IMG/VR virus record: IMGVR_UViG_3300037119_008521
Coordinates: 1-33,590 of that record
DNA: 33,590 nucleotides
Direction: 5' to 3' (one strand)
Source of the DNA: a virus
Positions 14,339 to 23,240 of the stretch are shown here, piece after piece. The position numbers and the translations under genes are program-made. The notes beneath the pieces are model-generated. The model did no database searches, was not told where the DNA came from, and saw only the letters and a list, made by a program, of their open reading frames with translations. Numbering within the stretch: position 1 is the first letter of the stretch; every line of letters starts with the position of its first letter.

Positions 14339-17002
14339 CTAATTGACTTTCGCAATAGTTAAAAAGTTGTTCGTAGCCGTTGTGTCTAGCGACAAGGTGC
14401 CAGTCTCAGGACCGCCCTGGAATGTAATCGCATCGCCCGCCACGAGTTTAACAAGCGTGCCGCCATTCACCACAAGCAAGTCACTTGCCGCCGTGCCGTA
14501 TTGCCTAACTTGAACAACCGCCGTGCCGTTAACATTTATGAGAAGGCGCATGTAAACGCCTGCCGCTACGGAAGCAGCTTGGGTTATAAGTTGACCTTGA
14601 AGTTGGTAAAACCCAGGCTCCGGGCAAGTCCAAGTTGTCGAACCATTATAAGCGCCATGGGTATCAAAAACCGTGGTAAGTGGAACCGACGTGGTGCTTG
14701 TTGTTAGTGAAGTGCCAGCGCTATTTTGACCCCGAAACGCAACCACCTGACCGCCCGCAAGGGTTTGCGGAGTTTGTACTTTGTTGATGGTTAAATAGTT
14801 TTCGTTAGCGAAGGGGTCTAGCCCAACCGAAACTGAGCTATAACCAACAACTTTGATTGTGTCGCCCGCATTGAACCAGCGTGAGATTGACCCCGCCGCT
14901 GAGTACTGAGATGCCACGCCTACGCCGTTTGACCTAACGGTTGAGATTTGAGTCGCACCATTTAGGAATAGAGCCGCCGCCCATCTTTGAGCGGTGGTTA
15001 GTGTGACACTATTAGACGTGAGCAAATAGTTAACATTGTAAAAACCGGATTCTGGAAATGTATACGACGTTCCACCAAAAGAACCCGTAGTATCGGTGAC
15101 AGTGACGAACGGAACATCTGAGCCGCCGGTTCCAATGGTGGTCGCCGCTGCGTTTGTTCCATTGAAAGCAATCAGGCGATTTCCGTAGTCACTCGAAACC
15201 GCCACGTTAGAAGACCAACCAGAAATTGGCAAAAGAGCGGTAAAACGTATCCAATCGCCATTGGCAAGGGCGCTACCGTTTAAAACGGCGGTGCCGTTTG
15301 AATCAATCGCAAATGAAACGGTAGTTGTAGAGCGGTAAAGAACACCACCAGCCTTTTCGTTTGTACCGGTGTCGAACCACATTACGTTTCCAACGGTAGC
15401 CCCATCGGTAACTACAGAAGACATTTTAGTCGTGTCTATAGAAAGTCCACTAGGCAATGAATACACGACTGGACTAGCGGCACCGGCGCCCGTGTAGACG
15501 GTGTAGACTTGTAGCTCAATAGAGTCGCCAACCCTTCGGTAGCGGCCTGAATTTGTCGAAGTAGTACCACCGTTTGTTATTGTCGGCGTGTAGCTAATCC
15601 AATCGCTAACCGGTACTCCGCTCGCAACTACTGCGGGCCCAACCGAAACAGAATCAAAGTCCCAAGTCCAAGCGCTCGCGTTAGTTGTCGCAATGTGGAA
15701 AATAAGTCGGTAGCTAGTAGAATTCGAGTTAGTTTGAAACTGCGAAATCACCTTACCAGAGCCATCTAAAAATGACTGCGACGGGTAAATGATTTGCGCA
15801 TTCGTAACGTCGTATAAGTAAATGGCGACATCCGAGGGGCTTGCATAAGTCGCTTGGTTATAGGCAAATGCCGCTGAGCCAAGATAAGAAGACTGCACTG
15901 TTAAAACTTGGGCTTTGTCTTCGTTCGAAATCGTGAAATCGTAACTAACCCCTTGGCCTTGGCAATTGGACGCGCCCTTGGTGAGCGTAAACATGGCCGG
16001 TGCTTTTAGTGGGTTGGTCGTGTTGCGTGTGATTGTAACCGTTGGCGATCCACCAGTTCCATCGACGGGAATAGCCGCCGCTGCATCTAAATAAGTTGCC
16101 CATCCGGTTGTTGAGGCCTCAGCGCTTCCATTGGTGATGTAGTTAACGCCCGACGATGAGCCACCAAGTGAACCCCAAGCGCCGTTGATGTAACCTTCAA
16201 ATGAATTGGAATCAGAGTTGCCGCGAATCATGCCGTTTGCAGGCGATGAGCGTTGGGCGGTTGTGCCGTATGGAATCGTTACCGAGCCGGTGCCGGGGAT
16301 GATTGGGTCAGTCGTAATTGCGATTGTCGGGTTTCCAGATACACCGTCACCATTTGTAATAGAAACTTGGTTTGCGGTACCAGTGATAGTCCTAGCTGCT
16401 ACAGTGCCAGCGCCAGTACGGGCAACAAGGCCAGAGGTGGCAAGTGCTGCTAGTGCAGTGAGATCCGCATCAATGGGTTGTTTGCCGTCAATCTGTGTTT
16501 GAATTGCTGAGGTGACGCCATTCACGTATCCAAGCTCTGTCGCAGTTGTCGTGGCTGGAGCGATAAAACCAGATCCATCACTCACAAGAGCTCTACTTGC
16601 GGTAACAGCCGCAAGCTTGCTAACAGCTATTGCTGCGCTGGCATTGATGTCAGCGTTAACAATGGCGCCGACAAGGTTGAGTTTCGAATACGCAATCGCC
16701 GCTGAGGCTGAGATGTCAGCGTTAACAACGGACCCTGCAATCGATAGCTTTGCGTATGTGACGTTTGCATCAAGAATCTTGGCCGTTGTTACAGCGTCAG
16801 AAGCAAGCTTTGGCGCTGTGACCGCACCATTCGCAATAGTTGCTGTAGTAACCGCGTTGTTGGCAATGCCACCCGCTGCAATCGGAAGTCCCTTACCACT
16901 ACTGTGATCATGATCGTCGATAGCGTTAAAGGAGTTTGTGATCTTATCAACGTAATCAACATCGTTAATTGCCGGTGGGTTTACGCCGTTAATATTTGCC
17001 AT
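14339..17002 (-). CDS. Tail fibre with repeat stalk and tandem C1q-like heads
   Basis: The 887-residue protein has an N-terminal part with DDHDHSSGKG (29-38) and then degenerate repeats of the NAVTTAxI / ANGAVTAxKL type up to about 140. Such repeats form trimeric stalks. Next are an LGYVNGVTSAIQTQIDGK segment, a NYITNGSAEASTTGWATY module (about 285-450) seen in many fibre proteins, and a beta-rich SDWISYTPTITNG module. Two related C-terminal jelly-roll domains follow, each about 137 residues and each ending NYLTINKV or NFLTIAKV. These resemble C1q/TNF-like heads and probably bind host receptors. GGGGA precedes the ATG. Confidence 0.82.
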   Translation of the reverse strand: MANINGVNPPAINDVDYVDKITNSFNAIDDHDHSSGKGLPIAAGGIANNAVTTATIANGAVTAPKLASDAVTTAKILDANVTYAKLSIAGSVVNADISASAAIAYSKLNLVGAIVNADINASAAIAVSKLAAVTASRALVSDGSGFIAPATTTATELGYVNGVTSAIQTQIDGKQPIDADLTALAALATSGLVARTGAGTVAARTITGTANQVSITNGDGVSGNPTIAITTDPIIPGTGSVTIPYGTTAQRSSPANGMIRGNSDSNSFEGYINGAWGSLGGSSSGVNYITNGSAEASTTGWATYLDAAAAIPVDGTGGSPTVTITRNTTNPLKAPAMFTLTKGASNCQGQGVSYDFTISNEDKAQVLTVQSSYLGSAAFAYNQATYASPSDVAIYLYDVTNAQIIYPSQSFLDGSGKVISQFQTNSNSTSYRLIFHIATTNASAWTWDFDSVSVGPAVVASGVPVSDWISYTPTITNGGTTSTNSGRYRRVGDSIELQVYTVYTGAGAASPVVYSLPSGLSIDTTKMSSVVTDGATVGNVMWFDTGTNEKAGGVLYRSTTTVSFAIDSNGTAVLNGSALANGDWIRFTALLPISGWSSNVAVSSDYGNRLIAFNGTNAAATTIGTGGSDVPFVTVTDTTGSFGGTSYTFPESGFYNVNYLLTSNSVTLTTAQRWAAALFLNGATQISTVRSNGVGVASQYSAAGSISRWFNAGDTIKVVGYSSVSVGLDPFANENYLTINKVQTPQTLAGGQVVAFRGQNSAGTSLTTSTTSVPLTTVFDTHGAYNGSTTWTCPEPGFYQLQGQLITQAASVAAGVYMRLLINVNGTAVVQVRQYGTAASDLLVVNGGTLVKLVAGDAITFQGGPETGTLSLDTTATNNFLTIAKVN

Positions 17003-17299
17003 TTATTTTTTCCCCTGTTCGTAGGCTTTGCGAAGCTCGCGTATCCAGCCCTTAACTTTGGCCCAATCATTGTTGGACATCCAAACACCTTTATTTAAAT
17101 CCTCAACAGTCTCAGCGCGAAAGAACTTAGCTTTCGCGGAGGCTTTTATATTTCCATCATCATTATAATCAGCTGCTAGGTTGTAGCACTTCAGGTGACG
17201 CGCTGGCGCGTTTACGACACATAGGTTTGCATCTGGCTTTGCGATAGTGGCGCAGCCCGAAAGGCTAAACGCCAGAAAGAGTGTCGTCAGCGCTTTCAT
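17003..17299 (-). CDS. Predicted lipoprotein, possible outer-membrane spanin
   Basis: The 98-residue protein has a signal peptide MKALTTLFLAFSLSGC with lipobox LSGC, so the mature protein would begin at C16. The +2 residue is Ala, which favours outer-membrane sorting. The rest is short and soluble, with DYNDDGNIK and a C-terminal helix ending YEQGKK. AGGAG lies 5 bases upstream of the ATG. The start overlaps the end of the membrane protein at 17265-17474 by 35 bases. An overlapping membrane/lipoprotein pair is the usual arrangement of i-spanin and o-spanin genes, but neither sequence is proline-rich or clearly spanin-like. Confidence 0.75.
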   Translation of the reverse strand: MKALTTLFLAFSLSGCATIAKPDANLCVVNAPARHLKCYNLAADYNDDGNIKASAKAKFFRAETVEDLNKGVWMSNNDWAKVKGWIRELRKAYEQGKK

Positions 17300-17474
17300 C
17301 TATCTCCTCAGCCGTTTCACTTTGTTCCATTTTCTCACGAGCTTCATCGGCAGTCTTATCATCTTTTTTTTTGGATTTTTGCCGCTCAAGATAATCGTTA
17401 AAAAGATCCCAAAGCTTATCGATAAGCGGGAATATTAGAGCCTGAATCAACTTTGTTAATATCGAAGCCCACAT
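17265..17474 (-). CDS. Small membrane protein with charged tail, possible inner-membrane partner
   Basis: The gene encodes 69 residues. The N-terminus (WASILTKLIQALIFPLIDKLWDLF) is hydrophobic or amphipathic and could be a membrane helix. It is followed by a basic patch (RQKSKKKDDK) and a very acidic end. GGGCGGGGGT lies directly before the ATG. It overlaps the lipoprotein gene by 35 bases, which makes the two a candidate i-spanin/o-spanin pair or a membrane-anchored virion accessory. Unknown family. Confidence 0.6.
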   Translation of the reverse strand: MWASILTKLIQALIFPLIDKLWDLFNDYLERQKSKKKDDKTADEAREKMEQSETAEEIDESADDTLSGV

Positions 17475-17490
17475 ACCCCCGCCCTTCTTA

Positions 17491-17676
17491 TTAAAGTTCT
17501 TCGATTTCTTTTAAGATGAAATCAACAGCCGCGTCCCCAATGTCAGGCAATGCAACTTTGAGCTTCTCGGCGATAGGCTTTAGGACTTGCAGAGCTACGT
17601 CTTTTAACGGAGCTTCAATCACCAATTTGCCATCAACAATCTTCACGTCTACATACTTAGTATCTACTAATTCCAT
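17491..17676 (-). CDS. Small protein of unknown function in the capsid region
   Basis: The gene encodes 61 residues starting MELVDTKYVDVKIVDG, with two short strands then amphipathic helices (KDVALQVLKPIAEKLKVAL and IGDAAVDFILKEIEEL). AGAGGGGATC lies about 10 bases upstream. Its place after the capsid genes suggests a minor virion part. No family recognised. Confidence 0.6.
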   Translation of the reverse strand: MELVDTKYVDVKIVDGKLVIEAPLKDVALQVLKPIAEKLKVALPDIGDAAVDFILKEIEEL

Positions 17677-17713
17677 TTTTATGATCCCCTCTCCCTAAAG
17701 TACTTTATACCAA

Positions 17714-18016
17714 TTAAATGCCGACGCTATAAGCGACGCGAAGAGTTTGAGTTGATGCTGCTACGCAGGCATAAACTTTACTCAGGTCCCAGAGCTGAAG
17801 CACACGAGCGTTTGCAAGTGATGGGAGATCCCAGTCAGTTGCAGTGAGTAGTGCCTTAGCGTAGTTCGTCGTCGATACAGATGCGTCGCCAATATAGATC
17901 GTCACCCCAGAGGTGTTGATAAGACGTGCGCAAAGAGTCTCAAGCGCCACCGCAGATAGTGGTGTCGCAGTGGTTGCAATCGTCACAGAGGCTACGCCTA
18001 AACGTGATGCTGACAT
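17714..18016 (-). CDS. Small beta-rich protein, candidate capsid decoration protein
   Basis: The 100-residue protein is rich in Ala, Thr, Ser and Val and beta in character (LGVASVTIATTATPLSAVAL, GVTIYIGDASVSTTNYAKAL). These short beta proteins just downstream of a major capsid gene are often head decoration proteins or neck parts. AGGGGG precedes the ATG. The function is inferred from context and composition only. Confidence 0.6.
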   Translation of the reverse strand: MSASRLGVASVTIATTATPLSAVALETLCARLINTSGVTIYIGDASVSTTNYAKALLTATDWDLPSLANARVLQLWDLSKVYACVAASTQTLRVAYSVGI

Positions 18017-18026
18017 GAGGACCCCC

Positions 18027-18353
18027 TTAGCTAAGTGGAACTTTCAAAACGTGAACAATCACAACCGCGCCAGCGCCTGGGTCTGCTGACCATACACAAG
18101 TGAGCGCGTTCGCGGCCTGTGTGGTGTGCCCAAGTAGTGGCAAGTTGTTTGCGCCTTTAGTTTTTTGAGTAACTGACAAGATAACATCTGTTGCCGCAAG
18201 GCCGGTAAGAACCATAGCCTCAGTGGCTGCTCCACCAGCTCCTGCAGTTGAAGTGTAAACCTGGTGATTAAGTGCATCACCAAGGCCATTTTTTTGTGCC
18301 CAGCCAGCAACGCGGTTTAGAGCGTAGCGCTGTGCTTCAGTAAGTAGTGCCAT
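18027..18353 (-). CDS. Small capsid-region protein, candidate decoration or head accessory
   Basis: The 108-residue protein has a helical start (MALLTEAQRYALNRVAGWAQ) and a beta-rich body (AMVLTGLAATDVILSVTQK, GAGAVVIVHVLKVPLS). It is the first gene after the major capsid gene, separated by a terminator hairpin whose downstream side carries its own AGGAG. Such genes usually encode abundant head proteins. The family is not identified. Confidence 0.62.
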   Translation of the reverse strand: MALLTEAQRYALNRVAGWAQKNGLGDALNHQVYTSTAGAGGAATEAMVLTGLAATDVILSVTQKTKGANNLPLLGHTTQAANALTCVWSADPGAGAVVIVHVLKVPLS

Positions 18354-18366
18354 TTTGTAATCTCCT

Positions 18367-18398
18367 AAAAGATAGCGGGAGCCCCTAAAGGCCCCCGC
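18367..18398 (-). terminator. Intrinsic terminator after the major capsid gene
   Basis: On the - strand GCGGGGGCC (18398-18390) pairs with GGCTCCCGC (18383-18375) over nine positions, one of them G-U, around the loop TTTAGG. It is followed by TATCTTTT. It lies directly after the capsid stop codon. A leaky terminator here would let capsid mRNA exceed that of the downstream tail genes. Confidence 0.72.
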
Positions 18399-18406
18399 AG
18401 TTTAAA

Positions 18407-19651
18407 CTAGTAGCTAATTGCGTAGAGTACGCCGTTGCCAGATGGCTTGGTGACTTCGAGTTCACCGAACAAGAGCACGTCTACAAGGTAAACGTAGCCA
18501 GTGGTCGCGCGTGATTCGAAATATACTTTTCCGTCTGGAGCTTGACGCTTACGGAAGAACCCTTTTGAACGGAAGGTCATTGACTTCGGATCGATGAAGA
18601 AAATGATATCATCCGGCATCTCTTGAGTTGCAACAAAGTTCAACATCCCTTTAGTCGGGGTGCCGATCATAGTTTCCATGTACGCGTACTCAGAAGCTAC
18701 AGGGTTCTTACCAGGAACGACGTTAAACGCGCCCTTTTGAACTTCGATTTGCTTCATGACAGAACCCCAGTGCTTGAAGCTCATGAGAACTGTACGCGAA
18801 CCTTGGCCACGGGCTTTAGCTTGAACAATCACGAATGCGTCAAAGATCTTATCAAGGATGTTTGTTGCAGTGATAGTTGCGCCAGAGACGTTGATCGCCT
18901 GAAGGTACGGGTACAAGAGTTTCGAAACGCCGTGAAGGGTCGCGTCACCACCGTTAGCAGCAGACAAAAGCGCTCCGCGAAGTGAAGTGAACGAGCTAGC
19001 AGTTGCGCCCGGAAGCGATACAACCGCGCCTTGAGCAACAGCGTAAGCACTAATGTCAGCAGCCGCGCCACCGCGAGTTGCAGACAAAGTGATAACAGAA
19101 GTGTTCAAGTTAATTGCAATCACGTAGTAGCTAGCTGCAGCAGTACCGCTGTCAGTTAGAACTACCTTTTGGCCAAGCTCGAAACGGTCAACCTTGTCAA
19201 CAGCCAAGAGGCCGCCAGCAGTACCGTCAGCAGTTGCAGTTGCAAGAGTTGAACCGGTAAGTAAGTTGATCGAAGTGTGCATGTCCATAAGGTCCATGAA
19301 GTCTGGAAGCTCTTCTTCGATGATCTTGAGGAAAGTGTTCTCTGGAACTTTTCCTTCATGGTCGATAAGGTCGCGTTGGTTGAACTTCAGGGTGCCCCAG
19401 AGTTCTTTGTAGTCACTGATCGTGCCGCGAACAAAATCCGCTTCTGCAACGTCAGCAGAGTCAGTCAAAGCGCCAAAAGACAAAGAAGATGCGCGTGCGC
19501 CTTTGAAGGGAACAATAACTTGTCCACCTTTCCAGCTGTCATCGCGATCAATGTTCTTTAAGAGCCAGTTACGTTTAACAAGCTCTTCTTTCAAAAGCTT
19601 ATTGGGCAAATATTCGTTCAACATGTCATTGAAGGATCTAGTTGTAGCCAT
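18407..19651 (-). CDS. Major capsid protein
   Basis: The 414-residue protein has the look of an HK97-fold capsid subunit of the P22-like kind. It shows an N-arm (MATTRSFNDMLNEYLPNKLLKEELVKRNW), a long helix with E-loop-like basic and aromatic residues (VIVPFKGARASSLSFG, RGTISDYKELWGTLKF), and a C-terminal region (PDDIIFFIDPKSMTFRS, then a YVYLVDVLLFGEL strand). A beta module at about 150-200 (ELGQKVVLTDSGTAAASYYV) may be a surface insertion. It lies directly after the scaffold gene, has GGAG upstream, and is followed by a terminator. The order terminase, portal, scaffold, capsid is the strongest support. Confidence 0.88.
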   Translation of the reverse strand: MATTRSFNDMLNEYLPNKLLKEELVKRNWLLKNIDRDDSWKGGQVIVPFKGARASSLSFGALTDSADVAEADFVRGTISDYKELWGTLKFNQRDLIDHEGKVPENTFLKIIEEELPDFMDLMDMHTSINLLTGSTLATATADGTAGGLLAVDKVDRFELGQKVVLTDSGTAAASYYVIAINLNTSVITLSATRGGAAADISAYAVAQGAVVSLPGATASSFTSLRGALLSAANGGDATLHGVSKLLYPYLQAINVSGATITATNILDKIFDAFVIVQAKARGQGSRTVLMSFKHWGSVMKQIEVQKGAFNVVPGKNPVASEYAYMETMIGTPTKGMLNFVATQEMPDDIIFFIDPKSMTFRSKGFFRKRQAPDGKVYFESRATTGYVYLVDVLLFGELEVTKPSGNGVLYAISY

Positions 19652-19685
19652 TTTCTTAATAATCTCCAGTAGTTATGCTAAGTTG

Positions 19686-20681
19686 TTATTCAGCGTTCAT
19701 CTGTGCCCGAATACGCTTGATGTCAGCCAGTGAGGTGACACCTTGCTTTGCGGGACTCCCACTGGTGGAACTCACCGATGGAATGGACGCTTTTTTAGTT
19801 ACAATGTTTTGTGTATTGGTTTGCGAAGCATTCCCAATGCCCGCTGCGGGGACTGAAGGACTCGTAAATGCGCCGAAAATCTTCGTCACATGCGCCATCA
19901 CTTCACTTGGTGTTACGTACTTACCTGTGTCATTAACTAGGATCTCCCCCTGTTTTCTGACATACTCGGCAAATGCGCCTTCACCATTTGCGGCATCAAA
20001 CTTATCGGATAGTGCTTTAACCTCTGGCTTTGCGAACTCTTGACCCATCTGAGCCTTAGTAAGATCCACCAACTGGCTAAACATCTGACTGTAACCAGCT
20101 TCACGCTGTTGCAGCTCCGCTTGATACCTACGGTCTTTATCTACACTCTCCGCGTAGATTTTCTTCTTCTCATGATACACCTGCTTTTGCTCTTCGGGCA
20201 AGTTTTTGAACTGAAGACGTCTCCGTGCTTCGTTATACACCGCTTGATCATCCATCGACTCAAGTACGCGCTCAGGCGTAAAGCCCAGCGCTTGGAGCGC
20301 CTCTTGATCCCTGCCCTCAGCATACATACCCTTGATCTCTTCAAGCCGCTCAATCACTGGCGAATACTGCTGTTCCAAAGCCTTGTAATGCTCAACCTCT
20401 TGCGCAACCTCAGTGACTTTTGACTTATACATGTCCACGGCATCGGCACGCTGCAAGGTGTCGCGGATCTTTTTTTCTGACTCAGGATCTTTAACAAACC
20501 CCTTCCAGAACTCATCCATCTCACGCTTTTCGTCCTTAAAACGATATCCGTAATCTGGCGTATATGGCGCACTCTCACCCGATGGGGGCAGTGCCTCACC
20601 ACCGGCTTCGACCACCGGCGCTGTTTCCACCACCTCAGTTGACACCTGTTCTTGTTGTAAATCTTGTTGTATTTCGTCCAT
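19686..20681 (-). CDS. Scaffolding protein
   Basis: The 331-residue protein is acidic, Glu/Gln-rich and almost all helical, with extended coiled-coil stretches (AQEVEHYKALEQQYSPVIER, KQVYHEKKKIYAESVDKD). The C-terminus ends in a Lys/Arg-containing helix (SLADIKRIRAQMNAE), as needed to bind the capsid. Low-complexity Ser/Thr/Pro lies before it. The position between portal and capsid genes is diagnostic for scaffolds. The ATG at 20681 has AGGAG six bases upstream; an in-frame start at 20705 is less likely. Confidence 0.82.
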   Translation of the reverse strand: MDEIQQDLQQEQVSTEVVETAPVVEAGGEALPPSGESAPYTPDYGYRFKDEKREMDEFWKGFVKDPESEKKIRDTLQRADAVDMYKSKVTEVAQEVEHYKALEQQYSPVIERLEEIKGMYAEGRDQEALQALGFTPERVLESMDDQAVYNEARRRLQFKNLPEEQKQVYHEKKKIYAESVDKDRRYQAELQQREAGYSQMFSQLVDLTKAQMGQEFAKPEVKALSDKFDAANGEGAFAEYVRKQGEILVNDTGKYVTPSEVMAHVTKIFGAFTSPSVPAAGIGNASQTNTQNIVTKKASIPSVSSTSGSPAKQGVTSLADIKRIRAQMNAE

Positions 20682-20743
20682 GAAAACTCCTAGTGGGTGC
20701 GACAATTCCCCTTGTTCACACCAAGATAAAGGTATAACCGCCT

Positions 20744-20757
20744 AGGGCATTAGCCCT
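20744..20757 (-). other. Short hairpin at the portal stop codon
   Basis: AGGGC and GCCCT pair around the loop TAAT, and the portal stop codon lies in the loop. There is no U tract, so this is not a normal terminator. It may affect mRNA processing or translation of the scaffold gene. Confidence 0.3.
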
Positions 20758-22939
20758 GGGGCATCCCCTGGGGGCCAACTGATTCGAGCATCATCGCAAG
20801 CTCATCTTCACTACTCATCGGTAGTTCAGCTTGACCTTGCGTAGGAGCACCAGGCAATTCCCCTTGCCCAGCGCCATACATTTCAATCATATCTTTCTCG
20901 GAAACAGCATCATTCATTCGGCCCTTAAACGCGCCCTGATCAAGTAGCTTCTGATGCAGCCACTCAAGTGAAGCCGCAGGAAACTCCGCACGAGCAGTCT
21001 TAGCCTGACCCTCAGCTCCGGTGGTGGTGATGTAATAATCCGCGCGAACAAGTGCGCCGCCATCTGGGATAAAACCACTTGTTGCGCGCACTTCAGCTTC
21101 TTTTGCCTCATTCATAAGCCCCAAGAGCTGATCCTTATAAGCGACAAACAACTCCTGAATCTGAGGCTCAAGGAACCTAAAATCCGGCTGCTTCATACGC
21201 GAATTGACTTTCTTCACATAGTATTCATAGTTATCAATCGGCATCCCCGCCATCTCGCCGCGTTGTAGCATCAAGAGATCGTTAGTTGCTGACTCATAAT
21301 CAAGGGTGAAATCCGAGAATGACTCATCAAGGTTTGCATACGGCATATTCTTAATCAGCTTACCAATAGACTCTTCATTCATCTGTGGACCCACGTATTG
21401 GAGCACGTGGTTAATGGAGATCTGGCGACCAAGCTTAGTCTCAATATCATCCGCCTGGGCCTCAACTTTGATGTCCACCAGACTTGAATCATCATTCTTA
21501 AACTCTGAGATGTTAATGCGCTCATTCTGACCAATGGCCATGATCACGCTGTTCTCATCAAGATAGAACTTGGCCATCTTGAGGTAAGTGGTGCACTGAC
21601 GCTTTAAAAACCCCTCAAAGCGCTTAATATAACGTTTGAACTTCTTCTTCTGCGATGCAGCTCTATAGAGCAGTGTCGTCGGATCAAGCTGCGCGGACGC
21701 CGGATCATCTTCGTCAATCTCAGAGACCCGATACATCTCTTCAGTTTGAGAGACCATATACTCCATGTACTGCGACCCACTTCGACCCGGCAGGATTGTA
21801 GGCGCAGCACCCGTAACGTGCACCGCGCGAATACCCGGAACCTTAGCCCCTGCACTCATCTTCGCGCCGTTCTGAAGGATCAGCTTATCCGCGCCAAGCG
21901 TGACCTGATGCTCCGCCATGGCCGATGCGGTTCTGTTAATCTCAATCTGATAAGGACGCAGGCGCTCGGTGATCGAAAACCCTCTGGCACGCGTTTGAAG
22001 CGAATCAAAACGCTCACAGTTGATTGGGAAAATGCCGCCCGGCAGATCACCACTATCCATCACATGGCCTGAAGCCTGAATGTAAAACTTACCCTCTGGA
22101 TACTCCATGCATGGCTTGAAGTACCACTCCTTTAAGAGCGTCTCGCCAGTCTCAGATCCGCGATAACCCGTCGCAGCGTCAAACACCACGGTCGTATCAT
22201 CCTGAGAGTCGGCGATCTTATCGGCAAACTTCGGGAACCGCTTCTGCAATTCCTTAGTGTTGACCATCTTTTCTAAGCAGTACCATGGGCTCTTTTTAAC
22301 GTTCTTAACCGCTTGGTCCCTGATAACGTTAAATCCATAGAGGCCTTCAATCTTAACCGTGCCCTCGCGCACTGGCTTTGACTCATCCGGTACCTGCTCA
22401 CCCGTCCTCGGGTCCATAACAGGCTGGCCCATCTCATCTAGGCTAGGCTCGTATCCTAAGATCTTGCCCATCGAATCGTCGTACCAAGTCTTAGTCCACA
22501 CCTCGCCAATACCCGTGAAGTCATCAGCAAGCTCGGCAATCAGCTCATCAAATTCATTCTTATATTTGCCATCTTGCCACACCGCCTCATGAAGCTCCGC
22601 GCTCTTGCGCGAACGAATATCCCGCTCGTGTTTTGGCGCAATCGACACCCCTGGGGCTGCCGAAATCACGTGGTTTGAATATATATTTACAATGCGCCCA
22701 ATGTGGTTCTTCGTTAAACGAAGGCGCGTTTCTTGCGAGAACTGCTGGGTGGTGCGAATGCGATCCCATAAACGAGATGCCCCAGACTTATTATAATGCT
22801 CTCCGCCAATCAGCAGGAGTGAGCTGCGCATAAGCGAAAATTCACGCTTATCCGCGTCTTTACCCTTACGGTAAAGATCATCTAGCTTCTTAATCTCATC
22901 ATTCTTGGTTATCTCGCTCTGGTCGTCCGCGTACATCAT
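20750..22939 (-). CDS. Portal protein, P22-like
   Basis: The protein of about 729 residues has the length and layout of large P22-type portals. A helical N-terminal part (SLMRSSLLLIGGEHYN, TKNHIGRIVNIYSNHVISAAPGV) is followed by a wing region with YGFNVIRDQAVKN and FPINCERFD. A long C-terminal crown-like helical part (GFLKRQCTTYLKMAKFYLDE) ends in an acidic Pro/Gly/Gln-rich tail (PQGMPQG). Twelve copies would form the DNA channel. AGGTGA lies 8 bases before the ATG at 22939; GTG 22951 and ATG 22948 are alternatives. It overlaps the previous gene by 41 bases and lies one small gene from the terminase. Confidence 0.88.
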   Translation of the reverse strand: MMYADDQSEITKNDEIKKLDDLYRKGKDADKREFSLMRSSLLLIGGEHYNKSGASRLWDRIRTTQQFSQETRLRLTKNHIGRIVNIYSNHVISAAPGVSIAPKHERDIRSRKSAELHEAVWQDGKYKNEFDELIAELADDFTGIGEVWTKTWYDDSMGKILGYEPSLDEMGQPVMDPRTGEQVPDESKPVREGTVKIEGLYGFNVIRDQAVKNVKKSPWYCLEKMVNTKELQKRFPKFADKIADSQDDTTVVFDAATGYRGSETGETLLKEWYFKPCMEYPEGKFYIQASGHVMDSGDLPGGIFPINCERFDSLQTRARGFSITERLRPYQIEINRTASAMAEHQVTLGADKLILQNGAKMSAGAKVPGIRAVHVTGAAPTILPGRSGSQYMEYMVSQTEEMYRVSEIDEDDPASAQLDPTTLLYRAASQKKKFKRYIKRFEGFLKRQCTTYLKMAKFYLDENSVIMAIGQNERINISEFKNDDSSLVDIKVEAQADDIETKLGRQISINHVLQYVGPQMNEESIGKLIKNMPYANLDESFSDFTLDYESATNDLLMLQRGEMAGMPIDNYEYYVKKVNSRMKQPDFRFLEPQIQELFVAYKDQLLGLMNEAKEAEVRATSGFIPDGGALVRADYYITTTGAEGQAKTARAEFPAASLEWLHQKLLDQGAFKGRMNDAVSEKDMIEMYGAGQGELPGAPTQGQAELPMSSEDELAMMLESVGPQGMPQG

Positions 22940-23240
22940 AGTTGTCATCACCTAGTATTTGATCTTCATATAATGCCGGATCGGCAAGAAGAAGCTCATC
23001 TAATGTCTGTTGTTTAATGTCGGCTTCGTCATCGGCGCTCACTTCCCCAGTAGGCACACTGAAACCAGATTTACTCATGTTACCATAAGTTCCCGTACTT
23101 TTAATCTCATACCCCAAAACAGTCCCGTGATCGGCAAACAGGATCTCCATATCACCAAGTTTAAACCTCACAACCTTGGCCTTCGCACATGCCGCAATCA
23201 ATGCTGGTAGATCCTTTAAAGCTCCATCAATTCGTTCCAT
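22899..23240 (-). CDS. Small protein between terminase and portal genes
   Basis: The 113-residue protein is acidic. A helical start (MERIDGALKDLPALIAACAK) leads to two strands (VVRFKLGDMEILFADHG, VLGYEIKSTG) and an acidic helical end. It overlaps the large terminase by 25 bases and the portal by 41 bases. Its position suggests a packaging or head-assembly accessory. No family recognised. Confidence 0.65.
   Translation of the reverse strand: MERIDGALKDLPALIAACAKAKVVRFKLGDMEILFADHGTVLGYEIKSTGTYGNMSKSGFSVPTGEVSADDEADIKQQTLDELLLADPALYEDQILGDDNYDVRGRPERDNQE

Noticed and set aside
20040-20423. 127-codon + strand frame opposite the scaffold gene
   Set aside because: The Leu/His/Arg-rich product is a typical antisense shadow of a Glu/Gln-rich helical gene.
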